Positions 57,581-64,000 of a DNA stretch of 64,000 nucleotides are shown one piece after another. The position numbers were made by a program, and so were the translations under genes. The stretch is from an uncultured Rubrobacteraceae bacterium (GTDB lineage Bacteria; Actinomycetota; Rubrobacteria; Rubrobacterales; Rubrobacteraceae), in the NCBI GenBank assembly GCA_902806085.1, contig CADCVH010000106.1, positions 509 to 64,508 of the forward strand, read 5' to 3'. The first letter of the stretch is position 1, and the number at the start of each line of letters is the position of its first letter. The notes under the pieces are model-generated. The model ran no database searches, was not told the DNA's origin, and saw only the letters and a program-made list of their open reading frames with translations.

Positions 57581-57662
57581 AAGCGTGTTCCTCCTTTGCG
57601 GGCTTGGTTCGCGATTGCCATATGCGGCCTGGTCGCCGGGCGTCGGTTCGGGTATCATGTCT

Positions 57663-57706
57663 AAGCGGAACGTCGTTCCTGTATGATACGGCACAACGTT
57701 CCGCTT
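57663..57706. promoter_or_regulatory. TetR-type operator between divergent genes
   Basis: AAGCGGAACG (57663-57672) and CGTTCCGCTT (57697-57706) are exact inverted repeats. The left arm is also part of GGAACGTCGTTCC (57667-57679), itself a dyad. They lie between the AKR and TetR starts and should bind the TetR product. Confidence 0.6.
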
Positions 57707-57736
57707 GTCAAGTTTGGCGGCGGAGGGAACGGTGCG

Positions 57737-58333
57737 GTGACGGAGATCGACGGGCGAGCAGGGAAAGCGGCCCGGCCCAAGCGGGCCGACGCCCGGCGCA
57801 ACGAGCGGACGTTGCTCGACGCCGCGGCCGCGGTGTTCGTCACGTCCGGTGTAGAGGCGCCGGTGCGTGACATCGCGGCCGAGGCCGGCGTCGGGACGGG
57901 GACGATCTACCGCCACTTCCCGACGCGGGCGGACCTCGTCGTCGCCGTCTACCGCCACCAGGTCGAGGCCTGCGCCGAGGCCGGCCCGGCCCTGCTGGCG
58001 AGCAGCGCAAGTCCCTACGCGGCGCTCGGGCGGTGGATCGACCTCTTCGTCGATTTCCTGACCACCAAGCACGGACTCGCCGCCGTGATGCGCTCCGACA
58101 AAGCCGGCTTCGAAGTCCTGCACGCCTACTTCCTCGACCGCCTCGTGCCGGTCTGCGCCCGGCTGCTCGACGCCGCCGCCGAGGCCGGCGAGGTCCGCCC
58201 CGGCACGGACGCCTACGGGCTGATGCGCGGCGTCGGCAATCTCTGCATCGGCGCCGACAACGACCCGCGCTACGACGCCCGCCGCATGGTCGGGCTGCTC
58301 ATCGCGGGACTACTTCAACCGCGCTCGACCTGA
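57737..58333 (+). CDS. TetR-family transcriptional regulator
   Basis: A 198-residue repressor. The N-terminal HTH is typical (RNERTLLDAAAAVFVTSGVE, VRDIAAEAGVGTGTIYRHFPTRADLV), followed by an all-helical ligand domain ending DARRMVGLLIAGL. GTG 57737 is chosen over ATG 57683 because GGAGGGAAC lies about 7 nt upstream. It is divergent from the aldo/keto reductase remnant across the palindromic operator, so it probably represses that unit and itself. Confidence 0.88.
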   Translation: MTEIDGRAGKAARPKRADARRNERTLLDAAAAVFVTSGVEAPVRDIAAEAGVGTGTIYRHFPTRADLVVAVYRHQVEACAEAGPALLASSASPYAALGRWIDLFVDFLTTKHGLAAVMRSDKAGFEVLHAYFLDRLVPVCARLLDAAAEAGEVRPGTDAYGLMRGVGNLCIGADNDPRYDARRMVGLLIAGLLQPRST

Positions 58334-58557
58334 CGCCGACGATCCACTTGGAGCGCGTTGCGAAACCGAATCGCTACGCTATAGACGCCCCCTGGCCGTC
58401 CAGACCTTTCCCGTTTGCGGTCTTTGGTGTCGATCCGCTCGCTTTCGCCATCAACTCTTCGAGCCGCGCCAGGTCCTCCCCGGTCGAGGGCACGTACACG
58501 AGCACCCTTTCGGGGCGAAGTTCCACGTTTGCGACCACGACCGAAAGGACACAAGGG

Positions 58558-58998
58558 ATGAGTGCCAGGGCAAGCCCTATGGTGGTTACGGGCGGACTGT
58601 TCGCCGGAGGCGCCGCGGCCATCGCGTCGTATCGCGCGCCGATCTGGCGGCGGATGCCGGCGGAGGAATTCGTCGGCGACTTCGAGCGGACGCTCCGCTA
58701 CACGGACCGGATGCAACCCGCCTTGCTAGTCGCGACGATCGTCTCGACGGGCGGGTTCGCCCTCACCGCCGACGGCTCGGCGCGCCTGCTCGCGTCGGTG
58801 GGTGGCGCGGGTTTCGTCGCGAGTCTCGCCGCGGCGCTCGCGTACTTCGTGCCGCTGCAGCGGCGCATCGTCGCGACCCCGCCCGCGGAGGCGGAAGCGA
58901 TCGACGGGATGCGCGCCCGCTGGTTGCGCGGGAATCTGGGCCGCTCGATGCTCGCGGCGGCGTCGTTCGTCGCGGTCGCCTTGGCGGCGACCCGGTGA
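58558..58998 (+). CDS. DUF1772-like membrane protein
   Basis: The ATG at 58558 follows GAAAGGACACAAGGG. The 146-residue protein has four hydrophobic segments: VVTGGLFAGGAAAIASY, ALLVATIVSTGGFALTA, VGGAGFVASLAAALAYF and LGRSMLAAASFVAVALA. The polar pattern between them (RMPAEEFVGDFERTLRYTDRMQP; ATPPAEAEAIDGMRARWL) fits DUF1772 / anthrone-oxygenase-like proteins. It is 224 bp after the TetR gene and co-oriented, so co-regulation is possible. The function is unknown. Confidence 0.65.
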   Translation: MSARASPMVVTGGLFAGGAAAIASYRAPIWRRMPAEEFVGDFERTLRYTDRMQPALLVATIVSTGGFALTADGSARLLASVGGAGFVASLAAALAYFVPLQRRIVATPPAEAEAIDGMRARWLRGNLGRSMLAAASFVAVALAATR

Positions 58999-59550
58999 TT
59001 ACCGGCTGATGAAACGGAGGGGCCGCGTTTTCGTAGAAACCTGGCCAAAAACCGTGCAACGAAGCGGGCGGGCGCGTCGGGCTGTGGACGGACCCGGCCG
59101 TCTCCGAGGAGGCGGCCTACCGGAAGCACTGGTCGGACAGGAAGAAGGTCTCCGTCCGGATCTCCGGGCGCAGGATGGTCATCGGCGCCGACGACGGCGC
59201 GTGGGGAGGGGCGCCGCCCGGCCCACCGACCGGCTCGGCGGCTCCCGATCGCGGCGGCTCCCGATCGCGGTGGCGCCCGACCCGGCTGGGGCCTGGACCC
59301 TCGGCGGTAAAGGGACGAGGACGTACGCCGCGGCCGCTCCGCGGTTTCGTGCGGTGTTCCCTGCCCTCCGACAGGTGTAGATCCGACGCCACGGTGGTAC
59401 CAACGGGAAGCCGTGCAAAGAACCGACGGCGCCACGGGCGCCGCGCCGCGATGGAGCGCGGGGACCCGAGGCCCGCCCGGTGGCCGCGTCGGTGGCCGCG
59501 CCGATGGCCGAGCGGCTGTTCCGGGGGCGGCATAACCAGAGGAGGAACCC
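58999..59550. other. Intergenic region with possible remnants
   Basis: No intact gene is supported in these 552 bp. A short plus-strand stretch (AYRKHWSDRKKVSVRISGRR, about 59110-59180) has coding character but no recognisable family or start. Confidence 0.35.
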
Positions 59551-60519
59551 ATGAAGATCGGCTACAAGTTGATCGCGGAGGTCTATTCGCCCCAGGAAAT
59601 GGTGCGCCAGGCCGCCCGCGCCGAGGAGGCCGGCTTCGACTTCGTCGAGATCAGCGACCACTTCCACCCCTGGTTCGACAGTCAGGGCCACTCCGGCTTC
59701 GCCTGGTCGATCCTGGCGGCGATCGCGATGCGCACCGAGCGCATAGGGTTGGCCACCGGCGTCACCTGCCCCTTCCTCCGCTACCACCCGGCCGTGATCG
59801 CCCAAGCCGCGGCCACCACCGCGCTGCTCTCGGAGGGGCGCTTCACTTTGGGCGTCGGGGCAGGAGAGCGGCTCAACGAGCACGTCGTCGGCCGGGGCTG
59901 GCCGGCGGTGGGCGCGCGCCACGAGATGTTCCGCGAGTCCTTGGAGATCATCAGGCTGCTGTGGTCGGGCGGCTACCGCTCCTACGAGGGCAAGCACCTT
60001 ACCCTCGAGGACGCGCGAATCTTCGACCTGCCGGAGACGCCGCCCCTTATCGCGGTGGCCAGCGGCGGCCCGTCCTCGGCCCGCATCGCCGCCGAGCTCG
60101 GCGACGCCATCTTCGTCACGGAGCCGAGGACGGGCATAATGGACGCCTACGCCGGGGCGGGCGGGGACGGCCCGAGGTACGCCGAGGTGCCGCTCTCGTG
60201 GGCCCCCGACGAGGCTGAGGCCGCGAGGTCGGCGCGCGAGCAGTTCCGCTTCGGCCTGACCGGGTGGAAGGTCCAGTCGGAGCTGCCGAACCCGGTCAAC
60301 TTCGAGGCCGCGACGGCTTTCATCACCGAGGACGACATGCGCGGGGTGTTCGGCTGCGGGCCCGACACCTCCGCCCACCTCGGGGTGGCCCAACAGTTCG
60401 TGGACGCCGGCTACGACCACCTCGCGCTGATCAACGCGGGTCCGGACCCCGAGGGGTTCTTCGGCTTCTTCGCCTCCGAACTGGCCGGGCCGATGCGGGC
60501 GCTTACGCCCCCCGGCTGA
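59551..60519 (+). CDS. F420-dependent glucose-6-phosphate dehydrogenase-like LLM protein
   Basis: A 322-residue protein with the FGD-type signature: GYKLIAEVYSPQEMVRQAAR, EEAGFDFVEISDHFHPWFDS, GHSGFAWSILAAIAMRTERI, TGVTCPFLRYHPAVIAQAAA and GRFTLGVGAGERLNEHVVG. The S-D-H-F-x-P-W and H-S/A-x-F-A-W motifs contact F420 in mycobacterial Fgd1, which oxidises glucose 6-phosphate and makes F420H2. A related sugar phosphate or alcohol could also be the substrate. AGAGGAGG precedes the ATG. It could regenerate F420H2 for the sulfite-reducing pair at 22-25 kb. Confidence 0.85.
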   Translation: MKIGYKLIAEVYSPQEMVRQAARAEEAGFDFVEISDHFHPWFDSQGHSGFAWSILAAIAMRTERIGLATGVTCPFLRYHPAVIAQAAATTALLSEGRFTLGVGAGERLNEHVVGRGWPAVGARHEMFRESLEIIRLLWSGGYRSYEGKHLTLEDARIFDLPETPPLIAVASGGPSSARIAAELGDAIFVTEPRTGIMDAYAGAGGDGPRYAEVPLSWAPDEAEAARSAREQFRFGLTGWKVQSELPNPVNFEAATAFITEDDMRGVFGCGPDTSAHLGVAQQFVDAGYDHLALINAGPDPEGFFGFFASELAGPMRALTPPG

Positions 60520-60547
60520 CGCCCTCCGGCCGCGGGCGGGAGGGGGC

Positions 60548-61627
60548 TCAAAGCCTCGCCACCCCGGCCCGCGCGCTCTTCTCGTCGGAGAGGGTGTACT
60601 TCATCACCTGGGAGAGGTCGGAGTGTCCCATCAGCTCCGCGAGCTCCCTCACCTGTCCGGGGTTGTCCTGCAAATACCGCGTCCCGAACGTCCTCCTCAG
60701 GTCGTGGGGCTTTATGTCCGCCTTCTTTATGGGGCTCGAGCGCACCCACTTGTAGAGGCGGCGCCTGAGGGTGTTCTCCGTGACCCTCGCCCCCTTCCCG
60801 TTGAGGAAGAGGTGGGGGGAGGGGACCCCCGACCGGGACCAGCCCGTCACGCAGCTTCAGGTAGCGCCCGAGGCTTTTCCTGAGCTTCGGGCTCATGGGC
60901 ACGACGCGCTCCTTGTTGCCCTTGCCGCGGGCGGCTCTGACCTCCTCCTCGCCCCTGATGAAAGAGGGGTCTTCGATGGTGAGCGCCGTCGTTTCCCATA
61001 TCCGAAGGCCCGCGTAGATCATGGCGCTGAGAAGGCCGCGTGGTCGCGGGCGGCCAAAGCCCGCCCCAGCGCGAGCTTCCTCGCCGTCCTCGGGTCGCCG
61101 CCCCCTTCGTCTGCCTCACCCGCCGTCTGTGTATCATTCGTTGCTTGGTGAGCGATGGGGGAAGGGAGCATCTCGGCCTCACGTTTTGTGGGGTAGCTCC
61201 TCTTGGGCGCCGTCTGGCGGAAGCGCACCTCGTCCAGGTCCTCGAAGGGGTTTTCGACCTTCAGCCTCCTGCGCAGGGTCTCGAAGAAGCTCTTCGGGAC
61301 CGCGAGGTGGTTCTTCCTCGAGGAGTCGGCCATCCCGCGCCCGTCCCTGAGGTATACGACGTACGCCTCGACCTCGTCCGCACCCACGAACGAATAAGGG
61401 GCGTCGACCTCCTCGGTCCCTCGCTCGCCGCCGTGGCACTCCGCGGCCCAGCGCTGGAAGAGCTCGAGCTTTTTGCGGTAGTCGTCTATGGTCCTCTCGG
61501 AACGCCCGCCGGCGCGCTTGGCCGAGAGGAAGAAGTCGATCGCGTCGCCGAGGTACAACCCGTCCGGGCAAGTCTTCCCTTCGACCGCCCCGGGCGCGTC
61601 GCGCGTTCCCGCTTCCGTCATCGGCAC
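60548..61627 (-). pseudogene. Tyrosine recombinase with two frameshifts
   Basis: Three consecutive frames together make a recombinase of about 360 residues. 61627-61030 is the SAM-like N-domain (LYLGDAIDFFLSAKRAGGRS). From about 61030 to 60840 runs the catalytic start (MIYAGLRIWE, containing the first Arg). From about 60850 to 60548 runs the rest (HDLRRTFGTRYL, LMGHSDLSQ and Tyr in VMKYTLSDE). All catalytic residues exist, but indels near 61030 and in the GGGGG/CCCCCC runs near 60830 break the frame. It is probably inactive now, and could mark a lost mobile element. Confidence 0.7.
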
Positions 61628-61744
61628 CGTCCTCCCTCGGAGACGCCTTTAGTAGTTTACTTGCGTAACCTTACGCGATGCTCACGCGGACGAGGCCGGA
61701 TTCCCGTGCCGTCGCCGCTACTCGACTCGGCTAGAATGGAGACC

Positions 61745-62028
61745 ATGACGAACAGCGCAGGGTACACCAAAGAGGAGATAGCCCGGGCGGGGCACGAGAT
61801 CTACGAGCGGGACATCCGCGCGGCGGTCGAGCCCGACCACGACGGCCGTTTTCTGGCCGTGGACGTCACCACCGGCCGCTACGAGATAGCCGACGACGAG
61901 CTCGGGGCCTTCGACCGGGCCGAAGAGAAGGCCCTGACGGGGCCTTCTTCTTGCTCCGGGTGGGCCGACGCGCCGCCCACCGCCTCGGCGGTCGCCGAGG
62001 CGGGCCTACGATAGCCGCCGGTGGCTGA
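61745..62028 (+). pseudogene. Small antitoxin-like protein, frameshifted
   Basis: ATG 61745 begins TKEEIARAGHEIYERDIRAA, FLAVDVTTGRYEIADDELGA. After EEKA the expected end, DGAFFLLRVGRRAAHRLGG, lies in another frame and stops at 62026-62028; one missing C near 61934 explains this. In the unshifted frame translation ends at 62014. Such 80-95-residue proteins are typical partners of the clan AA aspartic protease gene that follows immediately. Confidence 0.55.
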
Positions 62029-62031
62029 AGG

Positions 62032-62352
62032 GTGACGATGCGCGGCCGCGTGGCCGACGACGGCGGCGAGGCCGTGCTCCCGGTGGTCGTGTCCGACCCC
62101 GGCCGAGGGGGCACGGGCGCCGATGTGGAGGCGATCTTGGACACCGGCTTCACCGGGCACCTCACGCTTTCCGTGGGGACGGTCGGTGCCCTGGACCTGC
62201 TTGGCAGAACCCACCAAAGTTCCCGGATCCCCCGGCTGGCCGGAAAGCCCCGGACGTGGCATCCTTCCGAAGGTTCCTTCGGTCTAATCGCATGTTGGGC
62301 GGCGAAGACGCGCGTCGACCTTACGAACGGACGCCATTGGAGGTCTTCTTGA
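62032..62352 (+). pseudogene. Clan AA (retropepsin-like) aspartic protease, truncated
   Basis: GTG 62032 (or ATG 62038) lies 3-9 bp after the previous stop. The frame reads RGRVADDGGEAVLPVVV, VEAILDTGFTGHLTLSVGTV with the D-T-G-F-T-G active site, then loses similarity after LLGRTHQ (about 62215), missing the second half of the roughly 130-residue fold. The frame runs on to 62352, overlapping the acetyltransferase start. A deletion or insertion near 62215 is likely. Confidence 0.55.
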
Positions 62353-62816
62353 TCCGACCGGCAACACCCGAGGATTCGGCGGCGATAATCGAGTTGGTCG
62401 TCGCGGCCGGGATGTTCTCCGCCGACGAGGCCTGGCTCGTGGAGGGCATGCTGGCGGGCTACTTCGACGCCAACGGGGACGACGGCCACGTCTGCGTGAT
62501 CGACGACGAGGGAGACGGTCCGCTCGGGGTCGCCTACTACCAACCCAAACCCGCCACCGATCGGGTCTGGGACCTCACGATGATCGCCGTGCGGCCCGCC
62601 CTTCAAGGACGGGGGCGCGGGGCGGCGATGCTCCGGGGCGTCGAGGAGGACCTGCGCGCGCGCGGCCAGCGGCTGTTGCTGGTCGAGACCTCCTCGCTGC
62701 CGCAGTACGACCGCACGCGCGCGTTTTACGCCAAGTTGGGCTACGAGGAGGAGGCGCGCATCCGCGACTACTGGGCGGCGGGCGACGACCTGGTCGTGTT
62801 CCGCGGAGCCTTGTGA
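62349..62816 (+). CDS. GNAT-family N-acetyltransferase
   Basis: TTG 62349 follows GGAGGTCTTC and directly gives LIRPATPEDSAAIIELV, the usual GNAT start. The 155-residue protein has DLTMIAVRPALQGRGRGAAM (acetyl-CoA pyrophosphate loop Q-x-x-G-R-G-x-A), LLLVETSSLPQYDRTRAFYAKLGYEEEARIRDY in two motifs and DDLVVF at the end. The acceptor is unknown. Confidence 0.88.
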   Translation: MIRPATPEDSAAIIELVVAAGMFSADEAWLVEGMLAGYFDANGDDGHVCVIDDEGDGPLGVAYYQPKPATDRVWDLTMIAVRPALQGRGRGAAMLRGVEEDLRARGQRLLLVETSSLPQYDRTRAFYAKLGYEEEARIRDYWAAGDDLVVFRGAL

Positions 62817-62836
62817 ACGCGGACTGAACCACGGCC

Positions 62837-62995
62837 GGGCCCTGCCGCACGTCGCCGCAGCCATACGTTGCGCTGTTGCTGACCTGGTTTGGCCGGATCA
62901 TTCTCCTAAGACTCCCGACTAAATGCGACCGCGCAGGCTCTGCCAAGCCCCGCTGCGGCCATACGGTGCGCTACTCGTGGCCGAGTTTGGTCCGG
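62837..62995. repeat. Imperfect ~60-bp tandem-spaced direct repeat
   Basis: 62837-62895 and 62935-62995 share GC[A/G]GCCATACG[T/G]TGCGCT and TTTGG-x-CCGG and are about 100 bp apart. They lie between the GNAT gene and the small acidic protein gene. No function is visible. Confidence 0.45.
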
Positions 62996-63020
62996 TAGCC
63001 CCAGAAACCCCCGGCTCGCG

Positions 63021-63251
63021 CTACCCCTGCCCGCCTCCTCCCTGACCTCCCCCTTCCTCCTGCCCGGAGTAGTCTTCGCCGTCGCCGGACTCAAGGGTGG
63101 TCGTGTCGCCCACCGGAGAAGGGAGGATGTCCAGGTCGAGGAGGGTAGCGAGGGGACCCTTGGGGCTCTTGTCGTTCTCCACCGTGGTCGAGTTGACGTC
63201 GCTCGAGGAGTAGTTCTCGTTGCCCTGCTGCCCCCGCGTTCGTTCGCTCAC
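63021..63251 (-). CDS. Small acidic Ser/Gly-rich protein, copy 2 of a window family
   Basis: GTG 63251 follows GGGGAGG. The 76-residue protein aligns with the one at 46985-47221 over its whole length: ENYSSSDVNSTTVENDKSPK, then G-P-L-A-T-L-L-D-L-D-I-L-P-S-P and LESGDGEDYSGQEEGGG. Conservation of both the acidic ends and the NDKSPKG-LATLL core between copies 16 kb apart implies selection. No known domain was recognised. Confidence 0.6.
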   Translation of the reverse strand: MSERTRGQQGNENYSSSDVNSTTVENDKSPKGPLATLLDLDILPSPVGDTTTLESGDGEDYSGQEEGGGQGGGGQG

Positions 63252-63599
63252 TCCTGGCCTCCCCTTCTCGGTTTTTTCTCGGGTTCGCGTACCCCTGCCC
63301 CGCGCGACGGTGGGCGTGACCCCCGACCGCCCCGCCGAGCACGGTTTGCCTACCTTACAGGCTAGCAGACCCCGCCATTGATTCCCCGGCACCGGCGTGC
63401 CATTGGGTTGGCGGTACAAACCTGGTCGAAATACTGGCGCGTAGCCGAAAATAGACCTTCGGTGGCCATTCTGGCGTCGCGGGCGGCGGGCTGCCAGGAA
63501 CCTCTATGGCCCCGACGTTGTGCATGAGGCAAGGAGCCCGGCCGTTATACTGCCGGGTACCCGACGGGAGCCCGAGAGGCACACAACAAGGGGGAGACG
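63252..63599. other. Intergenic region
   Basis: No gene is supported here. It separates the divergent small genes at 63251 and 63600. Confidence 0.4.
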
Positions 63600-63784
63600 A
63601 TGGGAAAGACGGTTCTGCCGGTAGTGGCGATTTCGGCCGTTGCGCTGGCAGCGATGCTGGCTACGCTGTGGCACTGGCTAGCCCGGCGTACCCCCAGACG
63701 GTCTCGGAGGATTTGGCGGCCGACGAGGATGGCAACCTCGTGGGACCCCGCCCGATTAGGAGGCCACCGAAGGCGGCATGCTAA
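63600..63784 (+). pseudogene. Small secreted protein with a frameshift in its signal region
   Basis: AGGGGGAGACG precedes ATG 63600. The signal peptide MGKTVLPVVAISAVALAAML is followed, after a one-base shift near 63663, by AVALASPAYPQTVSEDLAAD and GNLVGPRPIRRPPKAAC ending at TAA 63782-63784. The two parts joined would give a 61-residue exported protein. In the unshifted frame an Arg-rich, non-coding-looking sequence follows. Confidence 0.45.
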
Positions 63785-64000
63785 TTATCGGCGGCGACGT
63801 CCTCATGCCCTGCTCCGACATCGGTATGCCGTCAGACTCTTTCGGGGCTGGCGAGGATACCCTGGAGGTCGAAACCAAGATCGAGCGGGCAAGGAGGGAA
63901 AGTATTCGAGTGTGCCAGGCCGCCGGGTTCGATACCGCCGGAGACTTACCCGAGAGCGCTTCGCCGTCGCCTAACGCTTCCGCCGCAGAGGGTGGCGGCA
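63778..64000 (+). CDS. Hypothetical protein, partial at the window edge
   Basis: ATG 63778 overlaps the preceding stop. The 74 visible codons (MLIIGGDVLMPCSDIGMPSD, TLEVETKIERARRESIRVCQ) have coding composition and no stop before 64000. No family was recognised. Confidence 0.4.
   Translation, partial: MLIIGGDVLMPCSDIGMPSDSFGAGEDTLEVETKIERARRESIRVCQAAGFDTAGDLPESASPSPNASAAEGGG

Noticed and set aside
58374-58557. Minus-strand frame ending with VELRPERVLVYVPSTGEDLARLEELMAK in two parts
   Set aside because: Some coding character, but no start, ribosome site or family; it also overlaps the leader of the DUF1772-like gene.

Overview
The window looks like chromosome of a high-GC Gram-positive bacterium of the Rubrobacter type (Actinomycetota). 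Supporting signs are the uniformly high GC, frequent GTG/TTG starts, several promoters whose -10 box lies 6-8 nt before a start codon (leaderless transcripts), coenzyme F420 genes, an actinobacterial class E-like sortase and an Asp23/Gls24 protein. No rRNA, tRNA or CRISPR array was recognised. The taxonomic call is an inference from gene content.

Layout. 0-5.4 kb: stress and envelope genes (CPA1 antiporter, Nramp-related transporter, Asp23, a secreted protein) with gene remnants and recurring CTTAAC/CTTTAC boxes. 5.4-12.2 kb: a small integrative element (excisionase-like HTH, Toprim-RepA protein, hypotheticals, XRE regulator, tyrosine integrase) bounded by an 11-bp direct repeat. 12.6-17.1 kb: membrane proteins, a PrsW protease and a nonsense-interrupted CPBP protease. 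17.4-19.6 kb: a DDE transposase and a drug-resistance remnant. 19.5-21.0 kb: an MFS exporter behind a possible leader peptide.

21.0-39.6 kb is the metabolic core. A sulfate-assimilation operon (cysH, sulfite reductase, an FrhB-type F420 oxidoreductase, a 110-aa unknown, sat, cysC, TSUP permease) starts with a promoter, a palindromic operator and a leaderless Cys-containing sORF. It is followed by F420-type enzymes (an LLM oxidoreductase and a PPOX-nitroreductase fusion), regulators and SDRs. Then fbiC (F420 synthesis) lies divergent from a thiosulfate sulfurtransferase / NifU-like pair. The fbiC-sulfurtransferase intergenic region carries the same palindrome as the cysH promoter. An F420-dependent glucose-6-phosphate dehydrogenase-like gene lies at 59.5 kb. 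Together these suggest that F420H2 supplies electrons to assimilatory sulfite reductase, a two-gene counterpart of the fused archaeal Fsr enzyme. This is the most interesting hypothesis in the window.

39.7-54.9 kb is accessory: an IS remnant, a decayed prophage (tail protein, SNase-like, endolysin, kinase, HNH endonuclease, holin-like, XRE repressor), an LPXTG protein beside a sortase, small secreted proteins, and fragments of dnaE, a P-type ATPase and a recombinase with a dif-like 11-6-11 site. 55-64 kb: F420/LLM enzymes, a hydrolase, a deleted aldo/keto reductase opposite a TetR regulator, a broken integrase, a broken aspartic-protease pair, and a second copy of an unusual small acidic protein. 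Single-base frameshifts at homopolymers are common in the accessory regions and were not seen in the metabolic core.
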